Shown here piece by piece: positions 54,950 to 64,000 of a stretch of DNA of 64,000 bases (position 1 is the first letter of the stretch; each line of letters opens with the position of its first letter). Below the pieces are notes generated by a model. That model saw only the letters and a program-made list of their open reading frames with translations. It had not been told where the DNA came from and made no database searches. The DNA is from Paralichthys olivaceus. Lineage: Eukaryota > Chordata > Actinopteri > Pleuronectiformes > Paralichthyidae. The position numbers and the translations under genes were made by a program. The stretch is taken from contig NC_091097.1 in assembly GCF_024713975.1 (NCBI RefSeq), positions 3,942,361 to 4,006,360 of the forward strand. The letters run 5' to 3'.

Positions 54950-55230
54950 TGCTTGTTTTTCTATATTGTTCAACCCTCCTCTGGAATGGACCTTCATAAG
55001 CCTTGGAATTAACTAAAAAGCAGTAACTTTGCATAAAATATATATATCTATACATACCCGGTTTTTATTTCTACGTATGTATATCTTTTATTTCAATTTA
55101 GTCTTGCTTGATTTTTATATTGCTATGTTTATACCTGCTTTTGCTTTTTCACCTCTTTCTCAGGAGCTCGGTGACATTTTAATTTCTCTACGGGATTAAT
55201 AAAGTATTTCAGATTCTGATTCTGATATTT
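54950..55230 (+). mobile_element. 3' tail of a non-LTR retrotransposon (LINE), plus strand
   Basis: The segment ends 'tctctacgggattaataaag' followed by 'tatttcagattctgattctg', the ending seen on many fish LINEs: a GGGAT(T/C)AATAAAG motif followed by a short tandem ATTCTG tail. It is a 5'-truncated, non-coding copy; the left limit is approximate. Confidence 0.6.
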
Positions 55231-56259
55231 ATAACCATGTTATAGGGGGGCCCTTGGCTACAAATGTCAAATCAGCTGATGATTGGTTAAACACAACTTG
55301 TACATGGTAATAACTTCCCCCATTCTGGTTCAAAATGAGCACAGTGTGTTCTGCACATGACTGAACCTGACTCCAAAACATAATGAGGCCAAAAATAGCT
55401 CAGGAGCACACAGTTGAACTTACACACTTGAAAAATCAGTATGACTGTTCACTTTTGATTTTTGTCAAAAAGGGAAACCTTGTGATATCGATTAATTGTA
55501 TTCTTAGTTTACCTGCTGATGAGTCATGTTAATGGTTTACCACTATAATACCAATTAAACTGCATAAATGTGACAATTTTAATTTAGTATTCAATCCGGT
55601 TTTCTGTCTCATGATGCTCCACAAGACTTTTTCTCTTTTATAGATTTTCTCCTGCAAACACAATTTCACCTTATTCTCACACTGAATAAAACACAATAGA
55701 ACAGATTAAAATAAATTTACTGTGAGGAAAAATGTAGCCCACGATGTTCCTCCCATTATTTAACATCATTTAATTTATTTAACTTAAAAACAACTCATTA
55801 AAAATGACAGGGAAGTCAAATGTGGAAATTCTAACAAACAAGTGGGAAAAAGCAAAGTTCTGACTTATTATCCAAACATATTCCCTTTAGTAGAATCCAT
55901 GGTTTGTACAGTAGTGGATGCAGTACAGACAGTAAGCAAGAACAAAGGAACAAGTGATCAATACGTCTGATTAAACACTTTTTTTAAAACAGTGGGAAAA
56001 ACAAGAGGAAATGACAGACTGGAAACACACACGCCTTTACACACACACACCGCACACACACTCTGCAGTTCCAAAACACATTAGATAGCATAAGAAAAAG
56101 AACCATGGAGCAGATTAATTAGTTTCCCAGTGTTTGAATTTAGTGGTAATATTTTCTTATTCTACTGTTATTTTATTGTACAGCACTTTTTTAATGTCCT
56201 GTTTTTAAATGTGCTTTAGAAATGAAGTTGGTTTTTAACCTCTCCTGGAACCAGGGTAA

Positions 56260-56770
56260 ATACACCGCAAGTTTAACAGCCGCCACATATTCTCCTCAGC
56301 CTCGATCTGCCGACCACCTGCCTGACATGAACTTTTTTCAGACATGAACTCTGGAAAATGTCCAGAAATGTTCTGGGGTTTGTCTTTCACATATGAAAAA
56401 AACATATGAAGATAAATCCTACTGTGGAAAGACCAGGTACCTGTGTAGGCCCTTCTATCACCACAAGCTCTTGAATCTCCTCGTCCTTTCAATTTGACCT
56501 CTTCGTCTGTGTTTTCTGTATGTGTGGCTCCTGTTTTTCATACTGAGATATTTGTATTCTTCCATAAATATGCCCACTTGCTTGCTGTGAATTTTCCGGT
56601 TATTTCCGTGCTGTATTCTCATATAGGCTCACTCGGACATTTTACTGTGGGGCAGGTAGGAACATTTCTAGAAAATGTCTAGAGCTACTAATTCAGACAT
56701 TTGAGTTCTTACAGCCCCTTCAGAAAATGTCAGGAAAATGTCCAGACTTCAGTGCATGTCTGAAGCAACT
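56260..56770. repeat. Interspersed repeat, family D, two pieces
   Basis: 'gaactctggaaaatgtccag' and 'aatgttctggggtttg' at the left, and 'aacatttctagaaaatgtct' and 'aggaaaatgtccagacttca' at the right, match family D wording at 27530-27660 and 29285-29790. As at 29 kb, the two pieces sit roughly 500 bp apart. Confidence 0.45.
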
Positions 56771-57530
56771 ATACATATTCGACAAGATGTTTTTTTCTTT
56801 AGACACTGCTCAGTGAACTTAAAAGCATCAATAGCTCCAGATAACAGACTTATCTAGTTCCGTCTATCCAAAGTGGATTTCAATATTATTATTATTCGTC
56901 TGTATCTGAGGAGAGAACAAAGCAGAGATAACAGAGGCGACTGGACAGAGATAATTAAGTTGTGATGATGACAATGCCAAGAGGATGAAATAATTAAATC
57001 AATTCAGACAAATGTATATGTAAAAAAAACCATCATAACTGATTTGTGAACACAAAATAATCACATTGTGATATCAGGGTTAAAAAACGCAGTGGAAACT
57101 ATTGTCACACTTGGCTTCTGTTAACAAATCAAAGGCTGTAAAATCTCTGGACATTAAATACTTTCAAGCTTGGCAAAGTAAAAGTGCAAAGTTGCCTTGA
57201 GAAGCAGCTGTGATTTCTGGTCTGTAGATGACTCAGGCAAGTTTAACATCCAAAAAACACAGACAGACAGACAGACGCAGCTCAACTACCGACAAGTTTT
57301 CAGAGACAAGATGTCCTTATGGAGCTATACTCCTCGGTTTAGTTTCTCTTCAGTGCTCCTGACCTCATCTGGGACATCTTCATTGAACACACGTCATCTT
57401 CAAGTGTGAACAGCAGCATGAATCAGACTGTCCCTGTGCCAAAATCTGGAAGGAAATTAGCCTAGGTAATGAAAGATATCCCGCGGCAAAACAACATTGA
57501 CTGGCAGCAGTTGCCCAGGTCGGCAAGGTT

Positions 57531-57725
57531 TTAGTGTTTTCTCCACAGTATGTACATCATAAGCAGGATGAGGCCTGCAGACAGGGCTGTGATCACAAAC
57601 TGGTGGATAGAGAGGAGGTTCTCCAGCGTGTGGATCCTCTCCTCCATGGCGCTGGTATGGAAGTAGTCATAGATACCAGCTCCAATGCTCCACAGCGCCC
57701 ACACGGCATCTAAGACCAGCGGCAT
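57531..57725 (-). CDS. 64-residue two-span membrane microprotein, unknown function
   Basis: A short protein starting MPLVLDAVWALW with two hydrophobic segments: residues ~3-21 ('LVLDAVWALWSIGAGIY') and ~44-60 ('VITALSAGLILLMMYILW'). A polar helical loop lies between them ('SAMEERIHTLENLL'), and the protein ends in a basic WRKH. The start has a good Kozak context ('TTCACCATGCCG'). The whole frame lies in the second exon, whose acceptor is TTCCAG|CC at 57778/57777. An upstream exon with a clean GTGAGT donor lies 2 kb away. I do not recognise the family. Real-gene status rests on the exon structure, Kozak context and membrane topology. It could be a short mitochondrial or ER membrane protein, but that is inference. 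Confidence 0.65.
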   Translation of the reverse strand: MPLVLDAVWALWSIGAGIYDYFHTSAMEERIHTLENLLSIHQFVITALSAGLILLMMYILWRKH

Positions 57726-58439
57726 GGTGAAGCAGACGTGGGGGGGGGGGCTGAAGATCCGACGTCTCCGTCAAAGGCTGGAACAAGAACATGACACAAT
57801 TTAATCTAAGGTCAATGTTGAAACATTTGCAGTAGAGTGAAAGTTTAAACTCCCCATTGTGGTGTTGTTGCCAGAATTCTTACTTCCATTAGAGCCATGT
57901 CTCGAAAAAAAAGACACTGTCACATCGGACAGAAACTTAAACCAAAAACTTCGTTTAGTCAAGTTCTACAAACTGTCCACAGATTCAATAGGTACAAAGT
58001 ATTCCTATTTTATTCTTGTTCTATTATTGTATATTTTGTTGCAAATACATATTATATTTACATTTTCATTTATTGTTATTCAGGCCCAGATCGGCTCAGA
58101 TTCGGGGGGCAATTAGAAATTTGGGGTGGGCACCTTTTCACACAAGAAATTCAACCAAGTCGTGGTATAATAATAATAATAATAATATTAAATTATTATG
58201 TTTTATACATGCCATGTACACACTAGTGCAACTAAACTTTTTGATGCCTGGGCGGAAGCAAACATGCAGGTGATGAAGGCGTGAACAGACGATGCCACAA
58301 TTAAACACTGAAGATTATTGTTGATACAGTTAGCAATAATTGATATTTATTGATATTTATTTATTTCGTTTACAATAATTCTCATTCTGTCACCGCGTTT
58401 CTATTCATCATATTTACCTACCAATATAAAAATATAAAG

Positions 58440-58795
58440 AGTGCAATAATTCATATCTGTCCATTCCTCCCCATAACTGCTGCTAAATTAAGTCTGACAT
58501 GTATATATCTCATTTAGCACCTTATAATGTTTTATTATTTTATTATAATGTTTATTTTATTTTTTTGCACCTTACAATGCTTACTTAATTTTTTGCACTA
58601 GTACTGACATTTGTACTTATTGTTTCATTTGCACTAGTGTATGTTATTGTATTTTTAGTTACTCTTATCTTATTTTATGACACTTGCATGTTGAGTTGCT
58701 TGAGGTGCCTGGGATTTAAGATTTTCATTGCCAACATGTACGCAGTATCTGTTGTGCAGATGACAATAAAACCTTTGAACTTTGAGTTGTTATTC
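58440..58795 (+). mobile_element. 3' end of a LINE, probably L2-type, plus strand
   Basis: A T-rich segment with repeated 'gcaccttataatg' and 'gcactagt' ends in 'tgcagatgacaataaaacct' and then 'ttgaactttgag'. This is the terminal wording of common fish L2-like LINE copies. It is 5'-truncated and without coding sequence, inside the intron of the 64-residue protein gene. Confidence 0.6.
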
Positions 58796-59744
58796 ATTTA
58801 AAATATTTTACAAAACAAGTTCAACGGTTCTCCACTGTGTAGTGTTTTTCATTTTGCTAATGGAGCTTACGTGAAATTGTGTTCACTCATTTGATATGAA
58901 TAAGCGGTATGACAATTAACAAACTGAATCCTAAATTTCAAAATTAAGGATGTCATCCTTCACCAGAACAAGTGAAACAATCATTCAGTGCTGATTTATA
59001 CCGAAAGCTCATCTAGCTGAAATCTATTGCGTGTTTATAATTCATTTTTCCAAATGCAAATGAATGTAAGAATCATCCGTAAAAAAATAATTACACTGAT
59101 GTAAAGAAAATGTTTGTCCTTCAACAATGACCGATCTTGCTGGAATCTCCAGTTTGAATAGCAAAATTTGTGTAAAACCTTAACATGACATCAGGCCGAT
59201 TACTGATTATCGTTCAGTTCAACAGTAGAAGCTCGATTGCCAGAGAGAATTCGTAGTTTAATGATCATGCTCAAATACTGTACATGAATCTTTAGCTTCA
59301 ATCATGACAACTGGCAAACAAATCTTCCCACAAGGCCCCTGTACAGCATGTCACGTCATGTTTGATGTGCCATAGAAAAGAGTGGAACACAATGACATGT
59401 AAGAAGTATTCATGTTTTCCTGGCATGTTGTGTGAATCATCACTCAAGTTGAATGAATCTGTGGCAGGATTGATGTATGTAGCACGGTTTACATGATCAG
59501 TAATGTTCAACAACATAATGTATAATATAAAACAGGAATCACTCATCATTTAGTAATAATGTTGATCAGTGGAGCTGCATCTTCTCGCAGCATCTAAGCT
59601 AGCAGGGAAATACAGGTTTTCTCCAAATGTGTTAAAAAAAAACCCATCTGCTAGCTGCTAACGTTAGCTTGTAAACATTCTTTCTTCTCTGACTTCCACC
59701 AAGCAAACGCTTATTTTTCACAAAACAACATTCATGTTACTCAC

Positions 59745-59840
59745 AACATTAGCTTCTCTTCGCAAGGTCCGCACACAGTCGCCAACATCCGCAACACGAG
59801 CACGAAACTTTCCTATCTGAAGCAACCACCATGTTTCAGT
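59745..59840 (-). other. 5' exon of the 64-residue protein gene, with upstream ORFs
   Basis: A clean donor, AATGTT|GTGAGT, lies at 59744/59745 on the minus strand. The exon carries an upstream ATG at 59832 opening a 27-codon frame that ends TAA at 59751-59749. A second out-of-frame ATG runs across the splice junction and stops a few bases into exon 2. The right boundary is approximate. Confidence 0.5.
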
Positions 59841-60949
59841 GACGGACTGAAGTCATCCCCTCCGCCCGGAGCCGCTGCAGCTGCTTCCGGGTGGGTCCCT
59901 GGGTTGCCAGGTCTGGCGTGATGAAGACCAACCCAATAGAGCTCAACAGCGTGGTTCTCAAAATCCCTTCCAATTCATTTTGTGAAAGAGGTAAACTCTG
60001 TTGCAGCCAAATCCAATATAATTGAAGTAACTGATGACCACTTCTTATACCTCCAAATGTGTTTTGTGGACTCAAACACTTCACCCACCCCTCCATCCAC
60101 ATAGAGGTGAGTAGATAATGAGTACATTTTCATTTTTGGGTGAACTATCTCTTTAAGTTCAAGAAGAAGGAGGTTAGTAGAAAGGGATCATTTCAAATGG
60201 TTTATGGGATGCCAAGTTCACTCAAAAAAATAATGATCATATTAATTATTACCTTAGCCTATTTTGCATTTTCTAATATTCTTTTTTGCTCTGGATCAAA
60301 TATTTTATGATCACAGTTCATCTCTTAGCTGGTCGACCTGGTTCCAAATGCACATGAGATATAAACAGTGAAATCCATGTTGTTTGTGCACGTGGAGGAA
60401 AAAAAGGGAAGAGAAGGCAAAAAGTATAGCTTGTATTTTATGTGTACATAGGCAGTGGATATACTGCGTTATAACTACTTCACCCCACTGTTGAGCTTGT
60501 AGAAAATATAACTATTTCTCTTTACAACAAAATCCCCTAGGAAAGCCTCAGACCTGGCAACCCTGGTGTGTTCCCTCCTCTAGAGTCCCCCTCTCCCGTG
60601 CGATGGTCATGACGCTGCGCCAGATTTCCCTTCAGAAGTTGACCCTTTTCCTAACTTGGCCCTCCGTCAAACATATGATTGATAAAACACTGTTTGTAAT
60701 CAACTATGGCACCTAATGGGAAATTCGGCTCCATTCACTAAATCTGTCCAGGTGAGTTTTGGATGTAGAAACCTATGTGGAAGAGCGATGGCTAATCAAA
60801 ATAGTAGATGTTATGAATGGAGTTTGGAACTACACACCACACGCCCTGTCGACCGGATGACAGATAATGAGTGGATGGTGCTGAATGTTATATCTGTATG
60901 ATTATACACTGGGAATAAAAAGATACGCAGAGGCCCATCTACATTACCA
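59841..60949. other. Intergenic DNA between the 64-residue protein gene and the tRNA
   Basis: No exon is seen. Near 60110-60160 'cattttcatttttgggtgaa' followed by 'ctatctctttaag' is wording I recall from a common fish repeat end. Several short open frames lack supporting features. Confidence 0.5.
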
Positions 60950-61021
60950 GGCGCGGTGGCCAAGTGGTAAGGCGTCGGTCTCGTAAACCGAAGATCGCGG
61001 GTTCGAACCCCGTCCGTGCCT
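60950..61021 (+). tRNA. tRNA-Thr, anticodon CGU
   Basis: A full cloverleaf can be drawn. The acceptor stem pairs GGCGCGG with CCGTGCC (one G-U pair). The D arm has GCC/GGC, and the anticodon arm pairs TCGGT with ACCGA around loop CTCGTAA, with anticodon CGT at 60982-60984. The T arm has TTCGAAC in the loop. The A and B box promoter regions are intact and there is no intron. A TTTT terminator follows at about 61048. The body is nearly identical to the vertebrate threonine tRNA I recall. A tRNA-derived SINE head is a lesser possibility, because repeats surround it. Confidence 0.88.
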
Positions 61022-61170
61022 GCGGAGCGTGGGAGTGACCATATGTCTTTTCTTGATTGGTTTTATGTGGTGGATTCCACCATTCTTCTTCTCCTGACGA
61101 CATAGAGGTCGCGTTGACAGATGAAACCAAAGATGAATGAATGTCCTCCCTGTAATCTGAAAATACAGTG

Positions 61171-61543
61171 AAAGGTTTTCTGTGTAAGAATTAGGTGAAA
61201 GGTATTTTTGGCAGAAATTCAACATATAATAATCCTAGTGCTGATTTCACTGGTGTGCTTCATCTAAATTGAATGAATTGTTGTTTTCTTTACCATAGAA
61301 TGAACACTTATATTTTAAAACTTTATATCTACATGGAGGCGGGGGTCCTCTCTGTGGAGGCCACCATGTTTTTTACCGTCGTCCAAACTGGAAGAAACTA
61401 AAACCTTTTGAGTTTTTATGACAACTGAAGTTCACCACAGGTTCTCTTTCATGTTTGGAAGGAGAGGGTGAGGTGAGTGGTGTTCAGTTGCAACATGCAA
61501 CTTCACTTCTAGATGTCACTAAATTCTACACACTCAACCTTTA
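61171..61543 (+). mobile_element. MITE-like element, family A, copy 4
   Basis: It runs from 'aaaggttttctgtgtaagaa' to 'cacactcaacctttaac' in the same orientation as copy 1. It shares 'ggaggccaccatgttttt', 'gagtttttatgacaactgaa' and 'ggagagggtgaggtgag'. About 370 bp with both inverted ends, it lies just downstream of the tRNA. Confidence 0.75.
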
Positions 61544-61639
61544 ACAAGTTATAATACATTTCTCAGAAACATCTACCCCAAAGTATTTTTTGTCACCAAA
61601 ATATTGTGTTCTTTATTGTGACTTCCACTTGAGGGCAGC

Positions 61640-62250
61640 CAACACATGTAGTTGGTCCAACACCCTGCGCGTCATCTACTTTGTAGAATTGACCCTGGGA
61701 GGATGCTGTTGAAGAGGAAAAGGCTGCTGTATGCAGACATGGGATTTGAGGAAGAACGAACGTGGCTGGAGAGCAAAAGTCTGCCCTGTGGAGTTTGGCT
61801 GCAGGGGATCATTGAGACATCCACCATCAGATTGCTCAGAGATCTGGGGATCCTGGGTAAAGCCCTGCATCATGAAACCTCACACAGAACGCTGCATGGC
61901 TCTGGATCCGGAAGAAAGATCCCTCTGGGTACGAAGATGCGAGGGACATGCACCTGATCAACCTGTCGTGGGCCTGCCTTAGAAGAGGGTGTCTTGTGAT
62001 TGAAAGGCTGAAACACCTGGTGACGCTAAGGTAAACAACTGAAGACAAGTCCCAAACATCCACTGGTGGTCACTTATATTCAGTCACATCAATTGGTGGC
62101 AGGCATTAATTTAGTGTGGTAGAACATACAAGGGATATTCAGTGTTTAGTTTGAAAGGGCATAGAGGTAATGATGTCTGATCTACTGAGTGGCCACATGG
62201 CTTTCATGGTCAGATTTACCTTTAGCCTCAGTGTACCCTCAAGAAGGCCT
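61640..62250 (+). pseudogene. Decayed non-LTR retrotransposon fragment, copy 2
   Basis: On the plus strand, one frame reads 'MQTWDLRKNERGWRAKVCP' followed by 'VEFGCRG', then the reading frame shifts. The same wording, with different lesions, is at 17260-17520 on the minus strand. The non-coding part at 62080-62230 matches the reverse complement of 16900-17110. It resembles the C-terminal restriction-like endonuclease region of fish non-LTR elements, an assignment from memory. Frameshifts and a damaged 'PWE' segment mark it as dead. Confidence 0.6.
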
Positions 62251-62255
62251 GTATA

Positions 62256-62273
62256 GATAGATAGATAGATAGA
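62256..62273 (+). repeat. GATA microsatellite at a LINE 3' end
   Basis: Four to five GATA units. On the minus strand they follow 'GGGGATGAATAAAGGAATC', the expected position for the short tandem tail of a fish LINE. Confidence 0.9.
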
Positions 62274-64000
62274 TTCCTTTATTCATCCCCGAAGGGAAAT
62301 TAAGTCGTCATAGCAGCTGGTATATTTGAATACAATAAAATACAATACAATAGAATAAAATAAAATATTGAGGTAGAAAGAATAAAAACAGAAACACAAA
62401 ATGAATAGGTAGATAAGATAACGTGCAGTGGCAATATGATGGTAATAGTACTGATGATATGATGGTAATGTTATTGTTAGACAGTATATAAAAATAGTAC
62501 AGTATATATATATACAGTATATAATATAACATAATATATATTTATAAAGATAGTACTTATACCAATATAATAGCAGTATATAGTCATAATGGCAGCAACA
62601 GTATATATAATAATAGTAGTAATAATATAATAATAATAACATGTACACATGTATAAATATGTGTATATAGACTTTTATATACAAAGAATGTACAAAGAGT
62701 ATGATATAATATGATATGATATATAGTAGAGGTATAAATATAAGTATTTGACTATACAATAGATAATATAATATACTATGAGTGTAAGAATATGTAGACA
62801 GAGTGTGCAAAAAGACAATATTATTGTATAAAATGATATATAATATCAATATGGTTTAAATGAACACATATCACACATGATGAGAAGTAAATGTTCCAGT
62901 ATATGGAGCGGAGTGTTGTACAGGGTACACAGTGCAAGGAGACAGGTATATTTAGTGCAGTTCTGTGATGGTGTCTCTGACAGATGTAGATGAGTTATAG
63001 AGGCTTATTGTGGTTGGGAGGAACGCTTTCCTGTATCGTTCCTTAGAGCACTGGGGTTGAATGAGCCTGTGGCTGAAGCTGCTCTTTAGTTTGTCCAGTG
63101 TTTTGTGGAGGGGGTGAGAGGGATTGTCCATGATTGCCAGCAGTTTAGCCAGCATCCTGTCCTCCACCACCTCCTCCAGGGTGACAAGCTTAGAGCCAAC
63201 CACAGACTCTGCTTTACTGATGATTTTGTTCAGTCTGTTGGCGTCCTTTGTCTTGATGCCCACACCCCAGGACACCACAGCAAATAAGATGGTGCTCGCC
63301 ACAACAGACTAATAGAACATCTGCAGCATCTTGTTGCAGACATTGAAGGACCCGAGCCTCCTCAGGAAGTAAAGCCGGCTCAGGCCCTTCTTGTAGACGG
63401 CCTCTGTGTTGGTGGACCAGTCCAGTTTATTGTCCAGTGTGACACCCAGGTACTTGTATGCAGGTACCACCTCCACATCCGTCCCACCGATGCAGACAGG
63501 CGAGGGCAGGGGCTTGTTCCTCCTGAAGTCCACCACCATCTCCTTCGTCTTCGCCATGTTGTTCGGAGAAGCAGGGGGGGTTGGAGAACGTGTTCAGCTC
63601 GTTCGCACGTCGTTCATTCTCAGCTGCTCCCCCACCTGTCCTCTGGAAGTTGGTGATCTCCTTCATCCCACTCCAGACGTCTCTGGTATTGTTGTCCTCC
63701 AGTTTGTGCTCCAGTTTTCTTCTGAAGTTGTCCTTGCTCTCCTTGATGCTGCGCTTTAGCTCCCTTTGTACCCATCTGAGTTCTGCTCTGTCCCGTGATC
63801 TAAAGGCCCTCTTCTTCTCGTTGAGAAGGGCCTTCAGGTCGCTTGTTACCCACGGTTTGTTATTTGGGTAACAGCGGACCTCTTTAGTGGGGATGGTGTT
63901 GTCTATGCAGAACCCAATGTACTCAGAGACACAGTCAGTCAGGCCATCAATGTCCTCACCATGTGGCTCATACAGAGCATCCCAGTCTGTGGCCTCCAGC
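62256..64000 (-). mobile_element. Internally deleted LINE (non-LTR retrotransposon), runs off window
   Basis: Minus strand, 5' to 3'. From 64000 to about 63600 the frame encodes the linker between endonuclease and reverse transcriptase ('KPWVTSDLKALLNEKKRAF', 'RDVWSGMKEITNFQRTGGG'). At about 63570-63555 it jumps to the C-terminal part of the reverse transcriptase ('MVVDFRRNK', 'YKYLGVTLDNKLDWSTNT', 'LYFLRRLGSF'). The catalytic palm with its DD motif is absent. A stop (TAG) at 63309-63311 interrupts the frame before 'SVVASTILFAVVSWGVG'. The frame ends at 62952, and a 3' UTR of about 670 very AT-rich bases ends in the AATAAA-like motif and GATA tail. The wording fits a CR1/L2/Rex-type LINE of fish. 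Confidence 0.85.

Larger units (their letters stand above)
53640..57530. other. SUZ12 promoter region and intergenic DNA
   Basis: The stretch 53640-54200 is GC-richer and carries the SUZ12 5' UTR and promoter. A CCAAT box is at 54526-54530. To the right, DNA is AT-rich: a retrotransposon 3' tail ends near 55225, family D pieces lie at 56260-56400 and 56620-56770, and CA-rich bits occur near 56040. The 3' UTR of the minus-strand gene at 57531 may extend in from the right. No further exon is recognised. Confidence 0.55.

Noticed and set aside
60944-61225. Minus-strand frames containing 'GFEPAIFGLRDR'
   Set aside because: This is the antisense translation of the tRNA gene, a common annotation artefact.
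62283-62849. 188-codon Tyr/Ile/Leu-rich minus-strand frame
   Set aside because: It lies in the AT-rich 3' UTR of the LINE. The composition follows from TA-rich sequence, and no domain is visible.

Overview
This window is nuclear DNA from a ray-finned (teleost) fish, probably a percomorph. The evidence is the gene content (vertebrate genes with phase-consistent GT/AG introns), the density of short fish-type interspersed repeats, and non-LTR retrotransposon 3' tails of the kind common in fish. The species cannot be named from sequence alone.

Layout. (1) 1-4.9 kb: no gene; repeats, including one short repeat nested in another. (2) 5.0-14.1 kb, minus: NDE1, 7 coding exons (341 codons) plus a probable 5' non-coding exon. 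(3) 14.4-15.4 kb: a large imperfect minisatellite, then repeat-rich intergenic DNA to 19.3 kb with a decayed retrotransposon fragment at 16.9-17.6 kb. (4) 19.3-21.6 kb, minus: MPV17L, 4 coding exons (207 codons). (5) 23.0-35.5 kb, plus: CRLF3, a non-coding first exon and 8 coding exons (445 codons), head-to-head with MPV17L. (6) 37.9-39.6 kb, minus: a 3-exon gene for a 140-residue unrecognised protein. (7) 42.9-53.6 kb, minus: SUZ12, all 16 coding exons (762 codons). (8) 57.5-59.8 kb, minus: a two-exon gene for a 64-residue protein with two membrane segments. (9) 60.95-61.02 kb: tRNA-Thr(CGU). (10) 61.6-64 kb: a second decayed retrotransposon fragment and an internally deleted LINE that runs off the window.

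Exon phases were added up by hand for every multi-exon gene, and each total is divisible by three with no in-frame stop. The genes are unrelated housekeeping or regulatory genes rather than a pathway: NDE1 (dynein/LIS1 regulation), MPV17L (organellar inner-membrane family), CRLF3 (orphan cytokine-receptor-like protein) and SUZ12 (Polycomb PRC2 core). In human, NDE1 and MPV17L lie together at 16p13.11, and CRLF3 and SUZ12 at 17q11.2. Here the two pairs are contiguous.

I see no novel multi-gene system. The points most worth checking are: a UG-repeat 3' splice site in front of an in-frame exon of NDE1; a coding 15-bp repeat that gives SUZ12 a Lys/Gln/Glu tail; two small uncharacterised genes; a perfect 22-bp hairpin in an MPV17L intron; and several inverted-repeat element families with multiple copies in the window.
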